A stretch of 39,748 nt of DNA, taken from IMG/VR virus record IMGVR_UViG_3300004770_000043, positions 1 through 39,748 of that record, one strand, 5' to 3'. The position numbers were made by a program, and so were the translations under genes. Every line of letters starts with the position of its first letter. Positions within the stretch are counted from its first letter, which is position 1. Under the pieces are notes generated by a model. It ran no database searches and was not told where the DNA came from. It saw only the letters and a list, made by a program, of their open reading frames with translations. Shown in pieces: positions 21,427 to 29,359 of the stretch. Origin of the DNA: a virus.

Positions 21427-22815
21427 ATGACCACTACCAATATCGTAACTGTCAACGCCTCTGTGGTGTTGGCCCCTACGCCAAATGCGCTTCAGCAAAC
21501 TGGCGGTCTTGTCTCGCAGGGCGGCACGACGCTTACTGCGGGAACTGCCACTCTGGTCAGCAATCTTGCACAGTTGCAGGGCCTGTTGGCTTCGGGCAAA
21601 ACCATCTCCACGCTTACATGGTCGGCTGGCACTGTCACAGTGACCACCTCGGCGGCGCATGGGTGGACTAACGGTGACGTTGTGCCCATTACCATCGCTG
21701 GCGCGGTTCCTACGGGCTACAATGGCACGTTCACGGGCACTATCACGGGTGCCAATACGCTGACTTATCCGCTGGCGTCTAACCCCGGTTCTGAGACCAC
21801 TCCGGGCACTGTGGCGCTTGGTGCGGTGACTGAATTGTTGCAGATGGGCACAACCTATTTTGCCGGTAATGGCGTCCCTGCCATTTATGTGGTGGAATTG
21901 GGCGAGGGCACCCCTGTCGAGAACGTGCCTGATCTGGTTACGTTCATGGGCAAGGTTAAAGGCACACCGGGGCAGATTTACAATTACCTTGTGCCGCGTG
22001 AATGGGATAATCAGGCATCGTTCCTAACGTTCCTGTCTAACTATACCGCTGTCAACGCTCAGGTGTATTTCTGGGTTACGACTACGGTTGCCAACAGCAC
22101 AGCTTATGCTGGCATCAAGTGCGTTTATGCCGAGGTGGAATCGCCCAACATTCCCGCGACGGAATTTTCGCTGGCTTCCGCCTTTGGCACGGCTCTCGCA
22201 CAGATTCCTTCCAGCACCAATAAGCTGGTGCCCCTTAGCTACTCACCTAGCTATGGCACAACAGCCTATCCTGTGACGGGCAATCAAAGCACCCTGACAA
22301 GCCTTGCTGCGGCCAATGTCGGCTGGATCGGCACTGGGCAGCAGGGCGGCATTTCCAGCAACATTATCTATCAGGGCAAGATGTCCGATGGTAACTTCTG
22401 GAACTTCTGGTATTCCGCCGACTGGGCGCAGATCAATATGCAGTTGGCTCTGGCCAATGAAGTGATCAATGGCTCGGCGTCGAACGTGAACCCGCTGTAT
22501 TACAATCAGCCGGGCATTAACCGCTTGCAGAATCGCGTGGTTCAGGTGGCCAATCAGGGTGTTAGTGCTGGCTTGGGCAATGGTCAGGTTATCGCAACGC
22601 AATTGCCGCAAGCGCAGTTCTTGGCCAATTACAATGCTGGCAATTATGCTGGCAAGATTGTGGTGAACGCAGAGCCTATGCAGGCTTACGCCAATGAGAA
22701 TCCCAACGATTACAGTGTCGGTAAATATGCCGGTATCTCGTGCGTTTGGATTCCGCAGCTTCCGTTCCTGAACATCTACTTCAACCTTCAGGCAACTAAT
22801 CTGCTGTTCGGTTAA
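21427..22815 (+). CDS. Tail sheath protein (DUF3383-type)
   Basis: The 462-residue protein shows ALQQTGGLVSQGGTTL near the start, GTTYFAGNGVPAIYVVELGEGT, YNYLVPREWDN, CVYAEVESPNIPATEFSLASAFG, PLSYSPSYGTTAYPVTG, AANVGWIGTGQQGGISSNIIYQGKMSDGNFWNFWYSADWAQINMQLALANEVINGS (read in order) and a C-terminal strand LPFLNIYFNLQATNLLFG. This is the DUF3383 sheath family of contractile tails. Residues about 59-133 are an inserted beta domain (TWSAGTVTVTTSAAHGWTNGD, YNGTFTGTITGAN) like the cement and J-like proteins. The sheath contracts to push the tube through the envelope. Confidence 0.9.
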   Translation: MTTTNIVTVNASVVLAPTPNALQQTGGLVSQGGTTLTAGTATLVSNLAQLQGLLASGKTISTLTWSAGTVTVTTSAAHGWTNGDVVPITIAGAVPTGYNGTFTGTITGANTLTYPLASNPGSETTPGTVALGAVTELLQMGTTYFAGNGVPAIYVVELGEGTPVENVPDLVTFMGKVKGTPGQIYNYLVPREWDNQASFLTFLSNYTAVNAQVYFWVTTTVANSTAYAGIKCVYAEVESPNIPATEFSLASAFGTALAQIPSSTNKLVPLSYSPSYGTTAYPVTGNQSTLTSLAAANVGWIGTGQQGGISSNIIYQGKMSDGNFWNFWYSADWAQINMQLALANEVINGSASNVNPLYYNQPGINRLQNRVVQVANQGVSAGLGNGQVIATQLPQAQFLANYNAGNYAGKIVVNAEPMQAYANENPNDYSVGKYAGISCVWIPQLPFLNIYFNLQATNLLFG

Positions 22816-22840
22816 ACCCAATTCATAGGAATACCTAATC

Positions 22841-23278
22841 ATGGCTAATCCGATTATCCCACAGGGTTCATTGAATCGGGCGCTTACGAGCGTATCGGTA
22901 ATTGACTACTCAGAATTGAATGTCACCTCTGGTTTTTTTGGAACCAAAGTGGCGCGCATCACTTTTGAAGGTGAAACAAGCGACTATATCGCCACCCTCA
23001 CTGGTGCGGTTCCTTCGCCGCGCCTTTATCAAATCGTTACTGTGCAGATGTATCTCAATAAAAGCCAAGGGCTTTCATCTCTTTGGGAGCAGCAGCGTTT
23101 GGTAAATGCTGCCATTGGTGATGTAAACATCGTGACCGATTCATCTGTATTGCCGTATTATTATATCCATAATTGCATTCTTCAGAATGTTTCGGATTTG
23201 GAACTTGCTGGCGATAGCAATGATTATCCCGTTACGCTGAAGGGCGTCTATCTGGTCAACGGTTCTCTTTTCGCTTAA
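22841..23278 (+). CDS. Tail tube protein
   Basis: The 145-residue protein directly follows the sheath gene, the normal place for the tube. It contains NRALTSVSVIDYSELNVTSGFFG, ARITFEGETSDYIATLTGAVPSPRLYQIVTVQMYLNKSQGLSSLWEQQRL and LPYYYIHNCILQNVSDLELAGDSNDYPVTLKGVYLVNGSLFA when read in order: a two-sheet beta barrel with one helix, as in DUF3277-like myophage tubes. Length fits. It builds the rigid inner channel for DNA. The clear ribosome site is ATAGGAA. Confidence 0.85.
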   Translation: MANPIIPQGSLNRALTSVSVIDYSELNVTSGFFGTKVARITFEGETSDYIATLTGAVPSPRLYQIVTVQMYLNKSQGLSSLWEQQRLVNAAIGDVNIVTDSSVLPYYYIHNCILQNVSDLELAGDSNDYPVTLKGVYLVNGSLFA

Positions 23279-23299
23279 ATTTAATCTAGGACACTCGCA

Positions 23300-23890
23300 A
23301 TGACCACTATTAACCGCCAACTTAATCTGGTAATTCCCATCACCCGCGCCGATGGATCTACCGTGTATGTGCATTCCACATCCATTCGCCCAGAAACATT
23401 TGAATTTTATCATTTGGTTTTGGCAAAGACTTGGAGTGGATTTGTTCAAAACGGACTAGATCCTCGCAGCGCCCCTAGTGTTGCGGCTCTTGTCCTAAAA
23501 GACACAGCCAAAGCCACGCCACGAGGTATCGGCGTGAATTGGTGGGATGGATCAGATGGAGTTGGCGGGGAATCCGGCTTGTTGGCCGAGATGACACGAC
23601 TAAGCAATGTGGTGGTGCCATCGCCCGACAAGGGCTGGTCAAATGTTCCGCTTCAAGCGGCCCTTGACCAGAATATGATTGAAGCCGACGAAAAAGCCGA
23701 AGTGATGAATCTTCTAACTTTTTTTATTGTAGCCTCGTTGATGCCTCCCAGAGTGGATCGGGAAAACATCGTTCGGGGTATGGCATCAATGTACGAATTG
23801 CAGACCACATACTTGAATTGTATGGAATACGCGAATTCCTTGAAGACATCGACGCAGGAAGAAAGTTCTGGCAAGAACACCCCAGCATAA
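23300..23890 (+). CDS. Tail assembly chaperone, upstream frame
   Basis: The 196-residue product lies between tube and tape measure genes, the place of G/GT-type chaperones that coat the tape measure during tail assembly. It opens with QLNLVIPITRADGSTVYVHSTSIRPETFEFYHLVLAKTW and continues with helices (KAEVMNLLTFFIVASLMPPRVD, IVRGMASMYELQTTYLNCMEYAN). It ends in polar residues. A second frame (-1) stays open from 23683 past this stop and carries a well-formed C-terminal segment, so a -1 frameshift product of about 250 residues is expected. GGACACTCGCA precedes the ATG without a strong ribosome site. Confidence 0.8.
   Translation: MTTINRQLNLVIPITRADGSTVYVHSTSIRPETFEFYHLVLAKTWSGFVQNGLDPRSAPSVAALVLKDTAKATPRGIGVNWWDGSDGVGGESGLLAEMTRLSNVVVPSPDKGWSNVPLQAALDQNMIEADEKAEVMNLLTFFIVASLMPPRVDRENIVRGMASMYELQTTYLNCMEYANSLKTSTQEESSGKNTPA
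23719..23725 (+). other. Candidate -1 frameshift slippery site (T TTT TTT)
   Basis: Seven T residues lie in the phase ACT TTT TTT ATT of the chaperone frame, an exact X XXY YYZ slippery heptamer. Both frames are open from 23683 to 23890. A second weaker candidate is GGGAAAAC at 23760-23767, but its phase (CGG GAA AAC) does not fit the heptamer rule. Confidence 0.5.
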
Positions 23891-24051
23891 TCAATGAAGT
23901 CCTAAGTTGGCTGGCTGGGGAAGGGTGGAAAGATTATTTCAAGGACAAAGGAGAGCCTTGGGATAAATACCATAGTGCAGAGTTGTTTAGGCAACGGCAT
24001 CTAATTGACGGGTTTACCGCTCTAGCAACTATAACCGCTAAACGACGATAG
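23818..24051 (+). CDS. Tail assembly chaperone, -1 frame C-terminal extension
   Basis: The frame one base behind the chaperone encodes YGIREFLEDIDAGRKFWQEHPSIINEVLSWLAGEGWKDYFKDKGEPWDKYHSAELFRQRHLIDGFTALATITAKRR in pieces that look like a real helical protein. It contains no ATG; only a TTG at 23818 without a ribosome site could start it. It overlaps the end of the upstream frame by 73 bases and ends 8 bases before the tape measure gene. The best reading is the extra C-terminal part of a gpGT-like fusion made by frameshifting. The true shift point is uncertain, so the 5' limit is only nominal. Confidence 0.65.
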   Translation: MYGIREFLEDIDAGRKFWQEHPSIINEVLSWLAGEGWKDYFKDKGEPWDKYHSAELFRQRHLIDGFTALATITAKRR

Positions 24052-24059
24052 GAAAATTA

Positions 24060-25796
24060 ATGCCACCCCCTATCCTGACAATTCCAGTTGATGATACGGC
24101 GGTCAAACGCTTTCTTGATACGTTTTACAAATATCAAGCCGTTTTGAACTCTCAGGAAGATGCTTGGAAAGGGACAAATCAGGGCATTTCTGATGCTGCC
24201 ATTGCGGCTGCCTTGTTGACTAGCGAAATATCCAATCAATTTGACCAAACTCGCAAGCTGTTGAGTTTGCAAAATGAAATGGATAGAAATCGCGGAAAGC
24301 GCAGTCAGCAAGAGAAAAAAGACCGTGAATCTGCCATAGAGCAGATGAAAAAATACGGCGATGCTGCATTGGAGGCCGGTGGCAAACTAGCCAAAATTTC
24401 CATGGCCGCTGCTGGAGGTGTTGTCGGCGGATTTTGGGGTTTCGATAAACTAGCCGATTGGGCTGGCGGTGAGCGCCGTCAGGCTATGGGCTTGGGCGTT
24501 AGCGTCGGTGAGAGACAAAGGGCTAGTGTCGCCCTAAACCGCTTTGTCAATGCTGATGCCGTATTGGAAAACATTGCTAATCTAAAAAGCGATCCCACTA
24601 TGGGCGGAATCCCCTTTGGGATTTTGGGCATCAATCCATCAAACCAAAACCCGGCGCAGCTTGCCAATAAAGTCTTAGAGGCTGTTGGAAGAAAATTCAA
24701 TCAGCTTGGAGGTAGGCTTGATCTTGCACAAGCATATCATTTAACTGACATTGTAAGTAATCCTGATGAACTTCGCACTCTTGGCACGGCTGTTAAAAGC
24801 GGAGAGTTTCAACAGTCTGTAAAAGAATCAAATGAATTTGCCAAAAAACTAGGCATTACTGATCAAACTGGCAAAAATATGCAAAAGTTTGTTTCAGAAA
24901 TGGATACTGCTAGTTTTAGGTTGAAAGATATCATTTCAACAAAACTGGCCGATCCGAAGCTAATGGATAGCCTTTCTGGCTTAACTATGGCTTTTGGTGA
25001 TCTTTTGGATAAAGTTCTCACCAAATCCACTTTGGAGGCTCTTGCGGATGGTGTTCAATCATTCACCAAGGCTATCGAAAGCGGGGCAGTACAAAAGGGC
25101 TTTGAGAAGTTTTTTGGTTTCATTGACAAGATTGGCAGAATTATTGATTTCATAGCCTCTCACATACCCGGCTATACAGATGAAACAATTACTGATCCTA
25201 AGGATTATGATTTTCGGAAAAAACATCCCAATCTAGCTGCCATTGGTATGCACGTGGAAGGTATGCACGCGGGCGGAACGCAATCGCAAAAAGATACCAA
25301 AGACATTATTGGAAGTATGCTGCTTAAGGGCGTGGGTGGGATGAAAGGTTATCCCATAGAAGCCGTTAAAGGCGATCTTGGCAATGTCATGGCGGAAAGC
25401 ACATTTTATCCATTTGCGACACCCGACAAGGGGCGGCATTTTGGCCTATGGCAATTTGATACCGCTCGCCAAAATGAATTTTTCCAATTAACCGGCCATC
25501 ATATGCAAGATACAAAAGATTATGGTCAGGCTATTGGTGAGCAGGTGTGGTTCCATATGTATGAACTCACACATAAGAAAAAAGCTGTTGGGAAAAAATT
25601 GCAAGAACTCGCTGGACAAACCGGAGGCGCTGGTGTCGCCGCTGCTATTGTCAATAGTGAATACGAGGTTCCTAGTTTAGACAAATCTGTCGTAGATGCT
25701 GAATCTAGGAAGCGGGCGGGCTATGCTAATCAGATAACGGTTAAAATGTATCAGGCCCCCGGCAGTGATATAAATGCATCCACAAAAGCCCTATAG
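24060..25796 (+). CDS. Tape measure protein with C-terminal muralytic domain
   Basis: The 578-residue protein follows the chaperone genes. It has long charged helices at the start (FLDTFYKYQAVLNSQEDAW, QEKKDRESAIEQMKKYGD), a Gly/Ala hydrophobic segment (AAAGGVVGGFWGFDKLA) that may insert into the membrane, and more helices. From about residue 440 it carries a lysozyme-like domain: GDLGNVMAESTFYPFATPDKGRHFGLWQFD, with the Glu of M-A-E-S-T as likely catalyst and the G-L-W-Q pattern of phage tail lysozymes (Phage_lysozyme2-like). The protein sets tail length and probably opens peptidoglycan on injection. 578 residues imply a short contractile tail. Confidence 0.85.
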   Translation: MPPPILTIPVDDTAVKRFLDTFYKYQAVLNSQEDAWKGTNQGISDAAIAAALLTSEISNQFDQTRKLLSLQNEMDRNRGKRSQQEKKDRESAIEQMKKYGDAALEAGGKLAKISMAAAGGVVGGFWGFDKLADWAGGERRQAMGLGVSVGERQRASVALNRFVNADAVLENIANLKSDPTMGGIPFGILGINPSNQNPAQLANKVLEAVGRKFNQLGGRLDLAQAYHLTDIVSNPDELRTLGTAVKSGEFQQSVKESNEFAKKLGITDQTGKNMQKFVSEMDTASFRLKDIISTKLADPKLMDSLSGLTMAFGDLLDKVLTKSTLEALADGVQSFTKAIESGAVQKGFEKFFGFIDKIGRIIDFIASHIPGYTDETITDPKDYDFRKKHPNLAAIGMHVEGMHAGGTQSQKDTKDIIGSMLLKGVGGMKGYPIEAVKGDLGNVMAESTFYPFATPDKGRHFGLWQFDTARQNEFFQLTGHHMQDTKDYGQAIGEQVWFHMYELTHKKKAVGKKLQELAGQTGGAGVAAAIVNSEYEVPSLDKSVVDAESRKRAGYANQITVKMYQAPGSDINASTKAL

Positions 25797-25816
25797 CAAT
25801 CGTCAGGCGGCATCCA

Positions 25817-26584
25817 ATGAGCCTTAGCAGTTATCAATACACATTCCAAACCACGCCCATCATTTTGCGCGGGGGTTATGCTGGCACGGGTACGCTTCCT
25901 ATTGTCAATCTTTTGATGCCTAAAAACTACCCCAATGGGGTGACGGGAGCGGCCACCTCTCAATATGGTATGCCTACATTTGCCACGTTTAAGCCTCTTC
26001 CCGGTTGCACGTTGATGGAGAATGAAGTGGCCACTTATCCCGTGGCCAATCAGACAACTGCGGCCAATGCAGTCATTACAAATCCATTGCGTATTTCCCT
26101 TGAAATGCTTGTGCCCGCCAATGAATCCATCACAGTGCTAAATAAGGGGCCTTTGATTGGAGCATTGAAAGCGGCTTTGGATATCCACACTGCCAAGGGC
26201 GGATGGTATGATGTCATCACCCCCGCTTTTGTTTATCAAGGATGCCTGCTCACCAGTTTGATTGACGCATCCGATGATGATTTTGGCACTCAGCCACAAG
26301 TGCGATGGATTTGGAATTTTATGCAGCCGTTGATAACCGAGGCGGCGGCAGCGGCATCGGCCAATACGGCGACGACCAAGATGACGGATCAAACTCGCAA
26401 TGCTGGAGACCCGCCCGGATCAAACGCTATTGTGACATGCTATGACAATCCATCGGCAAACATTGTGCAAAACTTTGTGCCTTCGGCTTCTGGCGCGTTG
26501 GGTTCAAACATAGCTTCACCCAACAGTTCATCTAGTTTTTCTAGCATTAGCGGAATTAGTCCAATTCTGCCAGCGGGCTTTTGA
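25817..26584 (+). CDS. Baseplate-region structural protein
   Basis: The 255-residue protein follows the tape measure. It starts with a beta-rich part (YQYTFQTTPIILRGGYAG) and contains a typical inner baseplate pattern: NPLRISLEMLVPANESITVLNKGPLIGALKAALDIHTAKGGWYDVITPAFVYQGCLLTSLID, read in order, then PQVRWIWNFMQPLITEAAA. This 'strand, helix, domain swap' sequence looks like Mu-type or DUF6277-like baseplate/initiator proteins that bind the tube end. The last 70 residues are Ser/Asn-rich and flexible (PNSSSSFSSISG). The exact family is uncertain. Confidence 0.65.
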   Translation: MSLSSYQYTFQTTPIILRGGYAGTGTLPIVNLLMPKNYPNGVTGAATSQYGMPTFATFKPLPGCTLMENEVATYPVANQTTAANAVITNPLRISLEMLVPANESITVLNKGPLIGALKAALDIHTAKGGWYDVITPAFVYQGCLLTSLIDASDDDFGTQPQVRWIWNFMQPLITEAAAAASANTATTKMTDQTRNAGDPPGSNAIVTCYDNPSANIVQNFVPSASGALGSNIASPNSSSSFSSISGISPILPAGF

Positions 26585-26586
26585 CC

Positions 26587-26859
26587 ATGACTACGCTGTA
26601 TCAATTCACTCCTCAAATTAATCAAAACTTTACGTTTTCCCCCACGCTTGATGGGCAGCAATATAGTGTTATTGTTGTTTGGAGCTTGTTCGGTCAAAGG
26701 TGGATTGTGAATGTTTACACTCTGCAAGGAGTATTGCTCTTTCAAAAACCATTGACGGGTTCCCCGAATGATTACTCAATCAATTTGGCAGCGGGTTACA
26801 TGTCATCGTCCACTTTGGTTTATCGGGTTAGCACAAACAATTTTGAAGTCAGCCCATGA
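26587..26859 (+). CDS. Baseplate plug protein (Pam3 gp18-like)
   Basis: From ATG 26587 the product has 90 residues: LYQFTPQINQNFTFSPTLDGQQYSVIVVWSLFGQRWIVNVYTLQGVLLFQKPLTGSPNDYSINL, then STLVYRVSTNNFEVSP. The F-x-F-x-P-T-L-D-G-Q-Q-Y, W-x-L-F-G-Q-R-W-x-V-N-V-Y and S-T-L-V-Y-R pattern matches the small plug family I recall from cyanophage Pam3 gp18. It closes the tube above the spike. The start upstream at TTG 26581 is rejected because it overlaps the previous stop. The end overlaps the hub gene (ATGA). Confidence 0.8.
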   Translation: MTTLYQFTPQINQNFTFSPTLDGQQYSVIVVWSLFGQRWIVNVYTLQGVLLFQKPLTGSPNDYSINLAAGYMSSSTLVYRVSTNNFEVSP

Positions 26860-27872
26860 GTAGATATTACAAGATCGTTGTTGGCCCAACCGCATCGGGC
26901 AGCACAAACGGTTTCACTTGGACTAATCGTCTTGATGATAAAGCCGTTCTGGGCGCGCAGACTGTTGAGCTAGATATTTGGCAAACCGCAGCCAATGAAC
27001 CAGCCAGCAACAGTTATATCAAAATATGGGGGCCACCCAAACAACAACTGTTTCAGGCCAAGGACTTTAATGGCGCTCCCATACAGATATTCATTGGGAT
27101 GCAAAATGGGCTGCCATTGGCTTCTGCATCTGTGACTGATGGGCAGCAGGGGTTGGCGGTCACTGGCCAGATATTTCAAGCTTTCGGAAATTGGCAGGGC
27201 ACCAATCAAACGCTTGATTTTATCATCATTGCGGCAGGCGGGACGCAATCCGATCCGGCAAACATCTCGTTCAACCTGCCCAAAGGTCAGCCGCTGTCAA
27301 ATGCTATTGATTCAGTCCTTCGGATTGCATTTCCCACATTCCTTGCGCCAGAGATAAGAATAAACCCCGATCTTGTTTTGTCACAAGATGAGCCTTTTAC
27401 CTATCAAACTTTAACGCAATTTTCGGATTTCATAAACGGCATTAGCCAAGATATTATTGGTGGCAATTATCAGGGCGTTTACATGGTGCCCAAAAACAAT
27501 CAGATTATTGTTTTTGACGGCACTCAAAAAACAGGCATTCCCGCCAAAAAAATAAAATCGCAAGATATGATTGGCCAGATCACATGGTTGGGGCCTAGCG
27601 TTGTTCAATTTACAACGATCATGCGAGCGGATATATCCGTGGGCGACATTGTGCAGTTTCCCGAAGTTGCAGGTTTAACAGCCATAACTAATGTCACCAG
27701 TTATAGCAATTTGAGATCCGCCACTACATTCCAAGGGAAGTGGCAGATCAAAGCTGTTCGGCACGTTGGAAATTCACGATTGCCGGGCGCTCAAAGTTGG
27801 GTAAGCACATTCCAAGCCGTTTCAAATACCGCAAATCCCGATCAGATTTCCGTTTCATATGGAAATGAGTAA
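26856..27872 (+). CDS. Baseplate hub protein (gpD/gp27-like)
   Basis: The 338-residue protein begins YYKIVVGPTASGSTNGFTWTNRLDD and has QTVELDIWQTAANEPASNSYIKIWG, APIQIFIGMQNGLPLAS, QIFQAFGNWQGTNQTLDFIIIA: two beta-barrel-like tube-mimic domains. Then SNAIDSVLRIAFPTF (LysM-like adaptor area), FSDFINGISQDIIG and IGQITWLGPSVVQFTTIMRADISVGD, which resembles the OB/hub core. Order plug-hub-spike agrees with simple myophage baseplates. It forms the trimeric ring that connects tube to spike. Confidence 0.8.
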   Translation: MSRYYKIVVGPTASGSTNGFTWTNRLDDKAVLGAQTVELDIWQTAANEPASNSYIKIWGPPKQQLFQAKDFNGAPIQIFIGMQNGLPLASASVTDGQQGLAVTGQIFQAFGNWQGTNQTLDFIIIAAGGTQSDPANISFNLPKGQPLSNAIDSVLRIAFPTFLAPEIRINPDLVLSQDEPFTYQTLTQFSDFINGISQDIIGGNYQGVYMVPKNNQIIVFDGTQKTGIPAKKIKSQDMIGQITWLGPSVVQFTTIMRADISVGDIVQFPEVAGLTAITNVTSYSNLRSATTFQGKWQIKAVRHVGNSRLPGAQSWVSTFQAVSNTANPDQISVSYGNE

Positions 27873-27877
27873 ATGCA

Positions 27878-28459
27878 ATGAGTAATGCCCAAAAGACCCC
27901 TTTTGCTCAATCTTTGCAGCAATTTGGAAAGATCAAAGCGCAGGATGCCGTTCAAATGCTTGGCAAGGGATTGCCATGCACGGTAGTTAAGATAATCAGC
28001 CCCGGCATTGTGACGGTCAATTTTGAGGTGGCCACCACTCCGGCCCCTCTGCCGCAAGTCACCATGCCTGTGGGCAAGCCTCCCTATATTCAATATCCCA
28101 TCCAAGTGGGCGATATTGGCGTGGCGCTTTCCGCTGATCTTCGCACAGGCGGATTGACCGGCCTTGGCAATGGCGTTCCCAATCTGCAAGACACGGTGGG
28201 CAATCTCTCGGCCATGACATTCTTCTGGCTGGGCAGCACTAAAGAAGAGTTCATCAATCAGGCTGCCGTCACGCTGCTAGAGCCAACGGGCAACTGCAAT
28301 CTGCAAGTCGCGCCTTCTGGAGTATTTATTGCGGGAGACAATGGAAATCTCGCGGTGCAAGGCAATATCAGTGCGGGCAATGGGGTGTCTGGTTCCTTTA
28401 CCACTCCCACGGGCCAAACGGTAACAGTAAGCAATGGCATTGTAACGGGGATTTTCTAA
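27878..28459 (+). CDS. Baseplate central spike protein
   Basis: The 193-residue protein has an N-terminal OB-like part (LGKGLPCTVVKIISPGIVTVNFEVATTP, YIQYPIQVGDIGVALSADL) and a C-terminal repetitive beta part (NLQVAPSGVFIAGDNGNLAVQGNISAGNGVSGSFTTPTG, then VTVSNGIVTGIF), the usual build of gpV/gp138-type puncturing spikes. The last motif (T-x-x-N-G-I-V-T-G-I) is typical of the beta-helix end. It follows the hub gene. It would be the tip that crosses the outer membrane when the sheath contracts. ATG 27873 in another frame is ignored. Confidence 0.85.
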   Translation: MSNAQKTPFAQSLQQFGKIKAQDAVQMLGKGLPCTVVKIISPGIVTVNFEVATTPAPLPQVTMPVGKPPYIQYPIQVGDIGVALSADLRTGGLTGLGNGVPNLQDTVGNLSAMTFFWLGSTKEEFINQAAVTLLEPTGNCNLQVAPSGVFIAGDNGNLAVQGNISAGNGVSGSFTTPTGQTVTVSNGIVTGIF

Positions 28460-28857
28460 TGACTGCTTGTTTTCCCACAATCAATACTCAATGGTTTAAC
28501 TCCATCATTGGGTCTATAACGGCTGCATCTACACCAGAAGAGTTGCAAGCCATTATCAATGAGGCTTATGGCACGGTTGGGTTGATCAACTCCACCATTG
28601 CCGGGCAGTTGGAGCAACTGACTTTGATTGAGGCTCTTTTGGTGCCTCCAGTCACTTTGCCTACCATGATAACTTGGGTGGCTGGTATGATAACATATCT
28701 CGAAGCCCAATACGCTCCCTATGCTAAATACATTGAACAGCAAGCCGCCATTATTGGTGAGGTGGCTGCCATGACTGCCGCTGTGGAGCAAGCGGCTGCC
28801 AACTTTCCGGATGTGGTTATTAACATTCCCAGCGTTGCGCCATTCTGCACACTATAA
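28459..28857 (+). CDS. Baseplate-region helical protein, unknown
   Basis: The 132-residue product has mixed helices and hydrophobic stretches (FNSIIGSITAASTPEELQAIINEAYGTVGLINSTIAGQLEQL, MITWVAGMITYLEAQYAPY, QAAIIGEVAAMTAAVEQAAANF). It overlaps the spike stop by one base and lies in the baseplate operon. Such a helical protein may be a wedge assembly factor or tape-measure-like linker. No family recognised. Confidence 0.6.
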   Translation: MTACFPTINTQWFNSIIGSITAASTPEELQAIINEAYGTVGLINSTIAGQLEQLTLIEALLVPPVTLPTMITWVAGMITYLEAQYAPYAKYIEQQAAIIGEVAAMTAAVEQAAANFPDVVINIPSVAPFCTL

Positions 28858-28862
28858 AACAC

Positions 28863-28952
28863 ATGGAACTGCAACCCGGCGGGGGCTTTACTTTTAAGCG
28901 GAAATCGGCCAAAATGCGCCCATTGTTCGGCTTCATTAACGGGACGGTATAA
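28863..28952 (+). CDS. 29-residue baseplate-operon peptide
   Basis: ATG 28863 starts a short frame MELQPGGGFTFKRKSAKM, then RPLFGFINGTV, ending in TAA at 28950-28952. It begins 5 bases after the previous stop and overlaps the next ATG (TAATG). This fills the only gap between the two neighbours exactly. The peptide is basic. No strong ribosome site is seen, so translation would rely on coupling. It may be a baseplate peptide or a leader that couples the next gene. Confidence 0.5.
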   Translation: MELQPGGGFTFKRKSAKMRPLFGFINGTV

Positions 28953-29359
28953 TGAGAACTTGGGGCCGAGTTTACAATGGTGCGTATAACAGCGCCATAG
29001 GTAACTTCACTATTGGCATTAGCCCCGTGGGTGGCCCCGTAAACCCGGATGATTACGTTTGGGTGGAAGTAGATACTGACGCCAATGGCTACAATGATGC
29101 GGTATGGCTAACCACGCTGGCACAAGTTCTACAGCTTGGGCTGAATGAATCGCCCTTCTTTGGCAATTACGGTATCCCCGCGCAGCAGAGTGTGGTAACG
29201 CAGGTTTTCCCTGATTACTATGTTACATTGACACAGCAAAACTTTGCACAGTATTTCATGGCCCTGCTTATTGCCAAGCAGAACACATACGATCCGACTT
29301 ACAACATTAACGCAACGGCCAATCCCGGCGCTATTCTAGTCTCTCCGGTGCCAATCTGA
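28952..29359 (+). CDS. gp25-like baseplate wedge protein
   Basis: The 135-residue protein has VWLTTLAQVLQLGLNESPFFGNYGIPAQQSVVTQVFPDYYVTLTQQNFAQYFMALLIAKQ when read in order. The E-x-P-F-F-G-x-x-G-I-P pattern followed by helices recurs in myophage proteins between spike and J genes, where gp25/W wedge proteins occur. These join sheath to baseplate. Its 5' end overlaps the 29-residue frame and its 3' end overlaps the J-like gene by one base. Confidence 0.65.
   Translation: MRTWGRVYNGAYNSAIGNFTIGISPVGGPVNPDDYVWVEVDTDANGYNDAVWLTTLAQVLQLGLNESPFFGNYGIPAQQSVVTQVFPDYYVTLTQQNFAQYFMALLIAKQNTYDPTYNINATANPGAILVSPVPI

Noticed and set aside
23760-23767. GGGAAAAC as the chaperone slippery site
   Set aside because: In the chaperone frame it reads CGG GAA AAC, which does not allow proper re-pairing after a -1 slip; the T7 run at 23719 is better.
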